Part shown: one piece after another, positions 45,401-53,654 of the stretch
How positions within the stretch are numbered: the stretch's first letter is position 1
Layout of the letters: each line of letters opens with the position of its first letter
Origin: Flavobacterium cerinum
GTDB lineage: Bacteria; Bacteroidota; Bacteroidia; Flavobacteriales; Flavobacteriaceae
Length of the DNA stretch: 64,000 nt
Reading direction: 5' to 3'
Assembly: GCF_004028155.1 (NCBI RefSeq)
Contig: NZ_SBII01000002.1
Coordinates: forward strand, 186,001 to 250,000
The notes under the pieces: generated by a model
Told to the model about the DNA's origin: nothing
Seen by the model: the letters and a program-made list of their open reading frames with translations, nothing else
The model's database searches: none
Translations under genes and position numbers: made by a program

Positions 45401-46462
45401 ATGGATGAATATTTAAGTTTAAAATTAAAGGTAATCTCATTTGTTTCTATGTTATTGGTTGTGTTTTTACACTCTTATAATTTAGTGGTTAATTTAGATT
45501 CAGAAGTTATTTTATTAGATCAGGGTTATAGCTCTTTTATTCAGAATTTTTTTAGCCAGGGTATTTGTCGAGTTGCAGTGCCTTTATTTTTTTCTATATC
45601 AGGGTATTTATTTTTTTTAAATACCAAGGGAACCTTAAATGAATTCGTTTCAAAATTTAATAAGAGATTAAAAACAATAGTTGTTCCTTACCTGTTTTGG
45701 TCGGTCAGCTGGCTTTTGTTTTTTCTTTTTTTACAATCGATTCCTCAGTTAGCAATGTTTTTTTATAATAAGAATATTATTGATTACACAGCTAAAGAAA
45801 TCGTTACTGCTATTTTGATTCATCCCATCCCATATCAATTGTGGTTTTTAAGAGATTTAATGTGTTTGGTCATTCTTGCACCCTTGTTGTTTTTTCTAAT
45901 TAAGAAAACTAAGTATTTCGCTCTTGCTCTTGTTTTGATTATCTGGTTCTTTGATTTGAACTTAATTGTTCTTGGAAATGAATCATTATTTTTCTTTGTA
46001 GTAGGTTCTTTTATCAGTATTCATAAAAACGAGATTCTGGCAAAAAAAATCACGAAGGGAGCATTGGTTTATACATTAATTTGGCTCGCAATTCTACTGA
46101 TTAAAACATTGTTAATGCAGTACAGGTATGACGATGCTTTTGTTATAAGTTTTTTGCATAAAGTGAGCGTTTTGATAGGGATCTTAGCTGTTTGGAGTTT
46201 GTATGATAGCCTGGTATTCAACTCGGGGATGAAAACCAATAGTAAGGTTTTGAATTATTCGTTTTTTATTTTTGTTTTACATGAGCCGATGTTGCAGTTT
46301 TTGAAAAAGATCCTTTTTTATTTAACTTATAAAAATGAATTGATATCTTTGATCATATACTTTGCAGCTCCTATAATAACAATCATAATTTGTCTTTTTG
46401 CCGGATTTATTCTGAAGCGGATTGCGCCTAAATTCTATCTATTTATATGTGGAGGAAGATAG
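45401..46462 (+). CDS. Acyltransferase family 3 membrane protein
   Basis: This 353-residue polytopic protein has about ten membrane segments with the acyltransferase-3 hallmarks: VVFLHSYNL (catalytic His region) near residue 20, RVAVPLFFSISGYLFF, and YQLWFLRDLMC further on. Such enzymes transfer acetyl or other acyl groups to sugars across the inner membrane. I use the ATG at 45401 rather than a TTG nine bases upstream that lies within the -7 box. It is probably a polymer O-acetylase. Confidence 0.85.
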   Translation: MDEYLSLKLKVISFVSMLLVVFLHSYNLVVNLDSEVILLDQGYSSFIQNFFSQGICRVAVPLFFSISGYLFFLNTKGTLNEFVSKFNKRLKTIVVPYLFWSVSWLLFFLFLQSIPQLAMFFYNKNIIDYTAKEIVTAILIHPIPYQLWFLRDLMCLVILAPLLFFLIKKTKYFALALVLIIWFFDLNLIVLGNESLFFFVVGSFISIHKNEILAKKITKGALVYTLIWLAILLIKTLLMQYRYDDAFVISFLHKVSVLIGILAVWSLYDSLVFNSGMKTNSKVLNYSFFIFVLHEPMLQFLKKILFYLTYKNELISLIIYFAAPIITIIICLFAGFILKRIAPKFYLFICGGR

Positions 46463-46494
46463 AATTGTTGACTTTAAAATAGAAATTTATTAAA

Positions 46495-47640
46495 ATGATT
46501 AATAAAAAAATAAAAATAGGAATTGACGCTTCACGTAATCGTTCAGGAGGTGCAAAGGCACACGTTATTGGACTAATTTCTGAAGGCAATCCGGAAAATT
46601 ATGGAATTGATGAGGTGCATATATGGGCTTTTAAGTCTTTGTTAGATTCACTTCCTGATAAACCTTGGCTTTTTAAACATAATCCTGCTGAGTTAGAACA
46701 ATCGTTGTTTAAACAGATTCTATGGCAGTGTTTTAAATTAAAAAAGGAAGCTAAGAGCGAAGAAATAGATGTTTTATTTACAACTGATGCAAGTACTTTT
46801 TCATCTTTTTCTCCTATGGTTGTAATGAGCCAGGATTTAATCCAGTATGAGCCGGGGATGATGAAAATATATGGATGGGGGAAATCCCGTTTAAGTAATA
46901 TTATGAAGTTAATTGTTCAGAATAAGGCGATGCGTAATGCTAAAGGCGTTATATTCCTTACTGAATATTCTATGAACGCAGTTCAAAAAGTTACGGGTTC
47001 ACTTAATAATACGACTATAATTCCTCATGGAGTAGGTGATCTTTTTAAAAATAAAATTCATCTGCCGAAAGAAAGCCTGATCAACAAGGAAACCATTAAA
47101 TGTATTTATGTATCAAATACTGAAATGTACAAATATCAATGGAATGTTGTAAAAGCTATAGCAGGTTTAAGAAAAAAGGGTTTTCCTGTTGAACTTATAC
47201 TAGCCGGAGGCGGAGGTGGGGAATCAAGAAAAATGTTGAATGATGAAATACTTAATTCTGATCCTAATAATGAATTTGTTAAGGTTATTGAGTTTGTTAC
47301 TCCTTTACAAATGCCGGATTTGTTAGCGGATTGTGATATATCTATTTTTGCATCCAGCTGTGAAAATTTACCGGTAACACTTTTAGAATCTATGGCAGTA
47401 GGTTTACCAATAGCCTCTTCTAACCTGGGGCCAATGCCCGAGGTTTTAAAAGATGCGGGTGTTTACTTTGATCCAAAAGATCCAAAATCGATTGAATTGG
47501 CTGTTGAAAGATTAATAAAAGAAGATGCAACCCGCCTATTAAGTGCTAAACAGGCAAAACAATTGGCACATGATTATTCATGGAGTTCATGTTCAAATAA
47601 AACTTGGAATTATTTAGTTGAAAATATTAAAAATTTATGA
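46495..47640 (+). CDS. Glycosyltransferase family 4
   Basis: This 381-residue GT-B enzyme has the N-terminal segment IKIGIDASRNRSGGAKAHV, the central FLTEYSMNAVQ and IIPHGVG, and the C-terminal domain with SSCENLPVTLLESMAVGLPIAS, which contains the E-x7-E type donor-binding motif. It transfers a sugar to the repeat unit. Its stop overlaps the start of the amidotransferase gene by four bases (ATGA). Confidence 0.87.
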   Translation: MINKKIKIGIDASRNRSGGAKAHVIGLISEGNPENYGIDEVHIWAFKSLLDSLPDKPWLFKHNPAELEQSLFKQILWQCFKLKKEAKSEEIDVLFTTDASTFSSFSPMVVMSQDLIQYEPGMMKIYGWGKSRLSNIMKLIVQNKAMRNAKGVIFLTEYSMNAVQKVTGSLNNTTIIPHGVGDLFKNKIHLPKESLINKETIKCIYVSNTEMYKYQWNVVKAIAGLRKKGFPVELILAGGGGGESRKMLNDEILNSDPNNEFVKVIEFVTPLQMPDLLADCDISIFASSCENLPVTLLESMAVGLPIASSNLGPMPEVLKDAGVYFDPKDPKSIELAVERLIKEDATRLLSAKQAKQLAHDYSWSSCSNKTWNYLVENIKNL

Positions 47641-48779
47641 AAAAAAGAGCTTATCAAATTTGCGCAAAAACTATAATGGATACTACAGATCCAAATATTG
47701 TTTTTGATGAAAACGGTATTTCGGATTACTACCATAATTTTCATAGCGCAATATTACCTCACTGGCATACTGATGAGAAAGGTTTTGAGGAATTAATGAA
47801 TGTCGCTGAAAAAATTAAAAAAGAAGGTGTAGGTAAAGAATTTGATTGTATAATAGGACTAAGTGGAGGCCTTGATAGTTCTTATGTTGCTTATGTTGCG
47901 AAAGAAATTATGGGACTTCGCCCATTACTATTCCATGTAGATGCAGGCTGGAATACGCAGCAGGCAGTTGGAAACATTGAAAAACTGGTAAACGGACTTG
48001 GATTAGATCTGTTTACTGAAGTTATTAACTGGGAAGAGATTAAAGATCTTCAGGTAGCTTTCCTTAAGTCGCAAATTGCAGATCAGGATCTTCCGCAGGA
48101 TTATGCTTTCTTTTCTGCATTATACAAGTTTGCACGAAAAAATAAGATAAAATATGTCTTAACCGGAGGTAATTTTTCTACAGAATGCTGTAGAGAACCT
48201 TTAGAATGGGGTGGTTTTCCCGGAATTGACAAGACATTGTTAAACGATATTCACTCTAAATTTGGAAAAAGAAAATTAAAGTCATTTCCATTAGTTGATA
48301 TTTTACAATATAAGCTCTACTATAAATATGTTTTAGGGATGCAGGTATTTAAACCTTTAAACCTTCTTCCATATATTAAAAAGGATGCTGAAGAACTTCT
48401 TGGGAGCAGGTTTGGATGGGAGAAATTTCAGCATAAGCACCATGAGTCAAGGTTTACAAGATTTTATGAAGACTTCTGGTTGCCGAAAAAGTTTGGTTAT
48501 GACAGAAGAAAATCTCACTTTTCAAGTTTAATCCTTACAGGTCAGCTTGATAGGGATGAGGCTTTAGAAAGAGTTAAGCAACCTGTTATGAGTGAGCAGT
48601 TTATGAGACAGGAGTTTGAATATATAGCTAATAAATTAGACCTTACGGTTCCAGAACTGCAGGCTATATTTGATGGTGAAAACAAGACATTTAAAGATTA
48701 TAAAAGTAAATACGGACTAATTAGTTTCGGCGCTAAGGTGATGATGAAATTGGGACTTGAAAAAAGATTGATTCGATGA
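47637..48779 (+). CDS. wbpG: N-acetyl sugar amidotransferase (WbpG/WbuX/PseA type)
   Basis: This 380-residue protein has the PP-loop ATP-pyrophosphatase motif GLSGGLDSSYVAYVA near residue 78 and a C-terminal family-specific region (TGGNFSTECCREP, then FWLPKKFGYDRRKSHFSSLILTGQL). Such enzymes turn an N-acetyl group into an acetamidino group on sugars such as the ManNAc derivative of Pseudomonas O5 or nonulosonates. It is coupled by four-base overlaps to the transferase before it and to the HisH-like gene after it, which should supply ammonia. Confidence 0.9.
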   Translation: MKKRAYQICAKTIMDTTDPNIVFDENGISDYYHNFHSAILPHWHTDEKGFEELMNVAEKIKKEGVGKEFDCIIGLSGGLDSSYVAYVAKEIMGLRPLLFHVDAGWNTQQAVGNIEKLVNGLGLDLFTEVINWEEIKDLQVAFLKSQIADQDLPQDYAFFSALYKFARKNKIKYVLTGGNFSTECCREPLEWGGFPGIDKTLLNDIHSKFGKRKLKSFPLVDILQYKLYYKYVLGMQVFKPLNLLPYIKKDAEELLGSRFGWEKFQHKHHESRFTRFYEDFWLPKKFGYDRRKSHFSSLILTGQLDRDEALERVKQPVMSEQFMRQEFEYIANKLDLTVPELQAIFDGENKTFKDYKSKYGLISFGAKVMMKLGLEKRLIR

Positions 48780-49390
48780 TTGTAATAATAAATTATGGAT
48801 TAGGGAACCTGAATGCTTTTGTAAATATTTTTAAAAAGCTGGACATTCCCGTTAAAATTGCTACCCAGGCTTCTGATTTAGAAAATGCCACTAAAATTGT
48901 CCTTCCCGGTGTTGGTGCTTTTGACCATGCTATGGCAAAGCTGAATGAATCTGGGATGAGGGAAACTTTAGACGATTTGGTATTGAATAAAAAGCTGCCT
49001 GTAATTGGAATTTGTGTAGGTATGCAGATACTTGCCAAATCCAGTGACGAAGGTGTTATGCCTGGACTTGGCTATATTGACGGTGTGGTTAGAAAGTTTG
49101 ATACTTCCAATTTTAAACAGAAAACACGCCTGCCTCATATGGGGTGGAATGATATTGTTCCAAAACAGGGACACAGCCTGTTTAAAGATCTTGAAAAAGT
49201 ACCGTTATATTATTTTTTGCATTCTTATTATTTTGAATGCAACAAAAGTGAAGATGCTATTGCAACGGCTGATTATGGGGTTGAATTTGTTTGTGCTGTA
49301 AATAACGAAAATATTTATGGTGTTCAGTTTCATCCTGAGAAAAGCCACCACTATGGTGTTCAATTATTAAAAAACTTTGCAGAACTATAA
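48776..49390 (+). CDS. hisH: HisH-type glutamine amidotransferase for sugar amidation
   Basis: This 204-residue class I glutamine amidotransferase has GLGNLNAF at the N-terminus, PGVGAFDHAM, the nucleophile cysteine in GICVGMQ, and the His/Glu pair in QFHPEKS. It is the glutaminase half of an IGP-synthase-like pair. No other histidine biosynthesis gene is nearby, and it sits between the WbpG-type gene and a HisF-like gene, as in Pseudomonas and E. coli O-antigen loci. It therefore probably feeds ammonia to sugar amidation. Confidence 0.9.
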   Translation: MIVIINYGLGNLNAFVNIFKKLDIPVKIATQASDLENATKIVLPGVGAFDHAMAKLNESGMRETLDDLVLNKKLPVIGICVGMQILAKSSDEGVMPGLGYIDGVVRKFDTSNFKQKTRLPHMGWNDIVPKQGHSLFKDLEKVPLYYFLHSYYFECNKSEDAIATADYGVEFVCAVNNENIYGVQFHPEKSHHYGVQLLKNFAEL

Positions 49391-49391
49391 T

Positions 49392-50171
49392 ATGTTAAGA
49401 CCCAGAATTATTCCATGCCTGTTGGTTCACGAAAAAGGATTAGTAAAATCTGTAAATTTTAAGAATCATAAATATGTAGGAGACCCTATCAACGCTGTCA
49501 GGATTTTCAATGAAAAAGAAGTTGATGAGTTGATGGTGATCGATATTGATGCAACTGTTGAAAACAGAGAGCCGGATTACAAAATGATTGAAAATTTGGC
49601 TGCAGAATGCAGAATGCCATTATGCTATGGCGGTGGTGTGAAAACGGTTGAGCAGGCACAAAGGATATTTAGTCTTGGGGTAGAAAAAATTGCGGTTAGT
49701 TCTGCAATTATTGAAGACCCTGATTTTATTACCAGAATGGCCGAAAAAGTAGGAACACAAAGTGTTGTTGCTGTGCTTGATGTAAAAAAGAAGCTATTGG
49801 GAGGCTATGAGGTGTATACTCATAACGGAAAGAAAAAGACGGGAAAAAACCCTGTAGAATTTGCAAAAGAGCTTGAGAAATTGGGAATAGGAGAGATTGT
49901 GATTAACTCTATTGACAACGATGGGGTTATGAAAGGTTATGATATGGGAATCATTGAAAAAGTTCGTGATGCCGTAAGTATACCTATGACTGTTTTAGGA
50001 GGCGCAGGATCTTTAGAAGATATAAAACAACTGATAAAAAAGTTTGGTATCATAGGGGCTTCGGCAGGAAGTCTTTTTGTATTTAAAGGTGTATATAAAG
50101 CAGTACTTATAAATTATCCATCGAGAGAAGAAAAAGACACTCTTATTATGGATAATTATATTTCTATGTAA
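49392..50171 (+). CDS. hisF: HisF-like amidation-associated protein (WbuZ type)
   Basis: This 259-residue TIM-barrel HisF homologue is the partner of the HisH-type protein encoded one base upstream. I use the ATG at 49392; a TTG start 15 bases earlier overlaps hisH. The sequence RIIPCLLVHEKGLVKSVNF aligns with the HisF start RIIACLDVKDGR, so the catalytic Asp11 is Leu here, while the second Asp (VLDVK) is kept. Loss of Asp11 is expected if it no longer makes imidazole glycerol phosphate and serves as an ammonia channel to the WbpG-type enzyme. Confidence 0.88.
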   Translation: MLRPRIIPCLLVHEKGLVKSVNFKNHKYVGDPINAVRIFNEKEVDELMVIDIDATVENREPDYKMIENLAAECRMPLCYGGGVKTVEQAQRIFSLGVEKIAVSSAIIEDPDFITRMAEKVGTQSVVAVLDVKKKLLGGYEVYTHNGKKKTGKNPVEFAKELEKLGIGEIVINSIDNDGVMKGYDMGIIEKVRDAVSIPMTVLGGAGSLEDIKQLIKKFGIIGASAGSLFVFKGVYKAVLINYPSREEKDTLIMDNYISM

Positions 50172-50191
50172 TAATTAAATAGCACAAGTTA

Positions 50192-51235
50192 ATGTTAATA
50201 AAAAATAAAACACTTTTAATTACGGGAGGAACGGGATCTTTTGGACATGCTGTTCTTCACCGTTTTCTTCATACTGATCATTTTGATGAGATACGTATTT
50301 TTTCCCGTGACGAAAAGAAACAGGATGACATGCGTAACCAGTTAAAAAGTGATAAGTTAAAATTCTACATTGGCGATGTGCGGGATTTTCACAGCGTAGA
50401 AAGAGCTATGCATGGTGTTGACTATGTGTTTCATGCAGCAGCACTTAAACAGGTGCCTTCATGCGAGTTTTTCCCTATAGAGGCAACTAAAACAAATGTT
50501 TTTGGAACTCAGAATGTTATTGATGCCGCAGTTGCTAATAATGTAACTAAAGTTATATGCCTTAGTACTGATAAAGCAGCTTACCCAATTAATGCAATGG
50601 GAATATCTAAGGCATTAATGGAAAAGGTTGCTATTGCTGCATCCCGAACTATAAAAAATAATACTACTACAGTTTGCTTAACACGATATGGCAATGTAAT
50701 GGCATCGCGTGGCTCTGTAATTCCTCTGTTTTTAAAACAGATACAATCGGGAAAAGATATCACTATAACAGATCCTTCAATGACACGTTTCCTTATGTCT
50801 CTTGAAGAAGCTGTAGAATTGGTGTTGTTTGCCTTTGAACACGGAAATCAGGGCGATTTGTTTGTAAATAAAGCTCCGGCAGGAACAATAGGTGATTTGG
50901 CTATTGCCCTTAAAGAATTATGCAATGCAGATAATGAGATAAAAATAATTGGCACACGTCATGGTGAAAAGCTTTATGAAACGCTTTGTACACGTGAAGA
51001 GATGATCAAGGCTGAAGATATGGGCGATTTTTATCGTATCCCTGCGGATAATCGTGACCTGAATTATGCGAAGTATTTTTCTGAAGGTGAAGTAGATATT
51101 TCTAAAGTAGAAGACTACCACTCGCATAATACACAACAGCAGGATGTAGAAGGCATGAAAAAGCTTTTGTCTGATCTTCCTTTAATCAGGAAGCAGGTAT
51201 TTAATGAAGAATTTATAGATTACTATTTTGACTAA
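50192..51235 (+). CDS. fnlA: UDP-GlcNAc 4,6-dehydratase/5-epimerase (FnlA/WbjB/CapE type)
   Basis: This 347-residue soluble SDR has GGTGSFGHAVL, FSRDEKKQDDMR, AAALKQVPSCEFFP, and the catalytic STDKAAYPINAMGISKALMEK. These are specific for FnlA/WbjB/CapE, which dehydrates UDP-GlcNAc and inverts C5 to start the UDP-L-FucNAc or UDP-L-QuiNAc routes. It is followed after 2 bases by a small cupin gene, then a 2-epimerase and a reductase that can complete the pathway. Confidence 0.92.
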   Translation: MLIKNKTLLITGGTGSFGHAVLHRFLHTDHFDEIRIFSRDEKKQDDMRNQLKSDKLKFYIGDVRDFHSVERAMHGVDYVFHAAALKQVPSCEFFPIEATKTNVFGTQNVIDAAVANNVTKVICLSTDKAAYPINAMGISKALMEKVAIAASRTIKNNTTTVCLTRYGNVMASRGSVIPLFLKQIQSGKDITITDPSMTRFLMSLEEAVELVLFAFEHGNQGDLFVNKAPAGTIGDLAIALKELCNADNEIKIIGTRHGEKLYETLCTREEMIKAEDMGDFYRIPADNRDLNYAKYFSEGEVDISKVEDYHSHNTQQQDVEGMKKLLSDLPLIRKQVFNEEFIDYYFD

Positions 51236-51237
51236 TT

Positions 51238-51663
51238 ATGGAAAAACCACAGTTAATTAGTGGCAATGTTCATGAAGATCCAAGAGGGAAACTGTTCTTT
51301 AACAATGAGGTAGATTTATCTCCAATAAAGCGTTTGTATTTTATTGAGCATCCCGATACTATAACGGTAAGGGCATGGCAGGCACACAAAATTGAAGAAA
51401 AATGGTTTCAGGCAGTTCAGGGTAAATTTGAAATTAGCCTTATAAGAGTAAACTGGGATAACCCATCAGACTCTTTACCTGCATTTAAATATGTGCTCGA
51501 TGCTTTAAAAAGCGAAATATTACATGTTCCCGGAGGATATGCTTCCGGATTCAGGGCATTAGAAAATAATTCTAAAATAATGGTTTGTTCTAATTTTACA
51601 CTTGACGAATCTAAGGGAGATGATTTTCGTTTTCCTTTAGAGCATTGGGAGTTAGACAATTAA
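51238..51663 (+). CDS. Small cupin sugar isomerase/epimerase-like protein
   Basis: This 141-residue protein has an RmlC-like or WxcM-like cupin core: NVHEDPRGKLFF, then RAWQAHKIEEKWF, ILHVPGGYASGFRAL and a C-terminal FPLEHWEL. It probably acts on the 4-keto-6-deoxy nucleotide sugar made by the FnlA-type enzyme. In CapF a cupin domain is fused to a reductase; here a cupin and a reductase are separate genes. I cannot say whether this cupin is equivalent to that domain. Confidence 0.7.
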   Translation: MEKPQLISGNVHEDPRGKLFFNNEVDLSPIKRLYFIEHPDTITVRAWQAHKIEEKWFQAVQGKFEISLIRVNWDNPSDSLPAFKYVLDALKSEILHVPGGYASGFRALENNSKIMVCSNFTLDESKGDDFRFPLEHWELDN

Positions 51664-51671
51664 TTAATTAT

Positions 51672-52793
51672 ATGAAAAAACTTAAGGTTGTTACTGTTGT
51701 AGGCACAAGGCCGGAAATCATCAGATTAGCAGAATGTATAAAAAAATGTGATCAGTTTTTTGATCACGTACTTGTTCATACAGGACAAAATTATGATTAT
51801 GAGCTTAATGAGATCTTCTTTGAAGACCTTCAATTAAGAAAACCGGATGTGTTTCTTAATGCTCCCGGGAATCATTTAGGTGAAACAATTGGTAATATAA
51901 TCGCTAAATCATTTGAGGTGTTTACCGATGTAAAGCCGGATGCTTTGCTGGTACTTGGAGATACGAATAGTGTTCTATGTACAATTGCTGCTAAAAGGCT
52001 TAAAATTCCTATATTCCATATGGAAGCAGGAAACAGATGCTTTGACCAAAATGTACCTGAAGAAATAAATAGGAAGATATCCGATCATATCTCTGACATA
52101 AACCTTACTTATACAGAGCACAGCAGGAGATACCTGCTTAGCGAAGGATTTAGGAAAGACCACGTATTTGTTACAGGCTCACCATTATGGGAAGTGCTTA
52201 CCAAGTACATGACAAAGATCAATGAAAGTGATGTAGTAGAGAGGCTAAAGTTAACTCAGGGTGGTTACTTTGTAGTAAGTGCACATCGTGAAGAAAATAT
52301 AGATTTAGGAAATAATTTCGAAATATTGGCAGAATCGCTTAATACAGTAGCGGAACAATACAATATGCCGATAATATTTTCTACACATCCAAGAACAAAG
52401 AAGAGGATAGAAGCGAATAATATAAAGTTCCATCCCCTAATACTGAATGTTGCTCCGTTAGGTTTCTTCGATTATGTAAATCTTCAGAAGAATTCATTCA
52501 TGGTATTATCTGACAGCGGTACTATAAGTGAAGAATCTGCAATGATGGGCTTCCCTGCAATAAGCATAAGAACAAGTACTGAGCGTCCTGAAGCTGTAGA
52601 TGCCGGTACAATAATTATTGGTGGTATACAAAAAGACCAGATTCTTAATGCTATTGAGATTACAAAAGCCTTAAGCCCCAACGATTCAACACAATTACCG
52701 GTAGAATATCTGGTAAATAATACTTCTGAGAGAGTTGTTAAGGTTATTCAGAGCTACACCTCAATCGTTAATAAAGTGATCTGGAATAAATAA
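51672..52793 (+). CDS. fnlC: UDP-HexNAc 2-epimerase, non-hydrolysing (FnlC/WbjD/WbvD type)
   Basis: This 373-residue WecB-family protein has VVGTRPEIIRLAECI, HTGQNYDYELNEIFF, VLGDTNSVLC, HMEAGNRCFDQNVPEE and SDSGTISEESAMMGFP. The NRCFDQNVPEE wording is typical of the FnlC/CapG/WbjD group acting on 6-deoxy-talose/rhamnose-type N-acetylamino sugars. I use the ATG at 51672 (MKKLKVV); the longer frame overlaps the cupin gene. It gives UDP-L-FucNAc or UDP-L-QuiNAc depending on the reductase. Confidence 0.9.
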   Translation: MKKLKVVTVVGTRPEIIRLAECIKKCDQFFDHVLVHTGQNYDYELNEIFFEDLQLRKPDVFLNAPGNHLGETIGNIIAKSFEVFTDVKPDALLVLGDTNSVLCTIAAKRLKIPIFHMEAGNRCFDQNVPEEINRKISDHISDINLTYTEHSRRYLLSEGFRKDHVFVTGSPLWEVLTKYMTKINESDVVERLKLTQGGYFVVSAHREENIDLGNNFEILAESLNTVAEQYNMPIIFSTHPRTKKRIEANNIKFHPLILNVAPLGFFDYVNLQKNSFMVLSDSGTISEESAMMGFPAISIRTSTERPEAVDAGTIIIGGIQKDQILNAIEITKALSPNDSTQLPVEYLVNNTSERVVKVIQSYTSIVNKVIWNK

Positions 52794-52801
52794 ATTTTGC
52801 T

Positions 52802-53653
52802 ATGAAGAAAGTTTTAGTATTAGGAGCAAAGGGTATGGCGGGCCATGTCGTTTTAAAATTATTACCTCAGTTAGGGTCTTATGATGTTTGGGGAGTTGCC
52901 CGAAATATTGATGAATCTGAAAGACTCATCAATCTTGATGTTAAGGATACCGACAAGCTGAGCGCTATAGTTGCTTCTCATAACTTCGACTACGTTATAA
53001 ATTGTATAGGGATATTAAATAAAGATGCCGAGGATAATCCTGATAAAGCAATATGGTTTAACAGTTACTTTCCTCATTTTCTTGAAGCAATTACAAGAAA
53101 TACTTCAACTAAAGTTATTCATATCAGTACAGATTGCGTTTTTTCGGGAAAACGGGGAGCGTATACAGAAAAGGATGTTAAAGACGGATATGGTTTTTAT
53201 GCCCAATCTAAAAATCTGGGTGAATTAGACAATACAAAAGACCTTACTCTCAGGACTTCTATTATAGGTCCTGAAGTTAATGAAAACGGAATTGGGTTAT
53301 TTCACTGGTTTATGTCACAAAACAATGATGTACAGCTAAAAGGTTTTACCCATGCTTTTTGGTCGGGGATCACTACAATTGAACTGACTAAAACAATTCA
53401 TGCGGCTATTGAGCAAAATATTACAGGGTTAATCCAGATTACCCAAAAGAATAAGATTGATAAATACAGCTTATTACAGCTTTTTAATAGGATATTTAAA
53501 AACGGTTCGATAACTATAGAACCGAATTCTGACTATCATGTAGATAAAAGTATGGTATCAATAAGGACAGACTTTAATTATACTGTTCCTGAATATGATG
53601 CAATGCTTTTAGAGATGAAGCAGTGGATAGAGCAGAATAACTATAAATATTAG
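52802..53653 (+). CDS. RmlD-like nucleotide-sugar reductase (WbvR/FnlB role)
   Basis: This 283-residue SDR has LGAKGMAGHVVLKLL, the STDCVFSGKRGAYTEKD strand and FYAQSKNLGE with the Tyr/Lys pair, all RmlD-like. In UDP-L-QuiNAc synthesis WbvR, an RmlD-like enzyme, reduces the 4-keto intermediate made by the FnlA homologue. In the UDP-L-FucNAc route the CapF/FnlB reductase does this. The RmlD-like wording favours a WbvR-type step, but the product stereochemistry is uncertain. Confidence 0.75.
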   Translation: MKKVLVLGAKGMAGHVVLKLLPQLGSYDVWGVARNIDESERLINLDVKDTDKLSAIVASHNFDYVINCIGILNKDAEDNPDKAIWFNSYFPHFLEAITRNTSTKVIHISTDCVFSGKRGAYTEKDVKDGYGFYAQSKNLGELDNTKDLTLRTSIIGPEVNENGIGLFHWFMSQNNDVQLKGFTHAFWSGITTIELTKTIHAAIEQNITGLIQITQKNKIDKYSLLQLFNRIFKNGSITIEPNSDYHVDKSMVSIRTDFNYTVPEYDAMLLEMKQWIEQNNYKY

Positions 53654-53654
53654 T

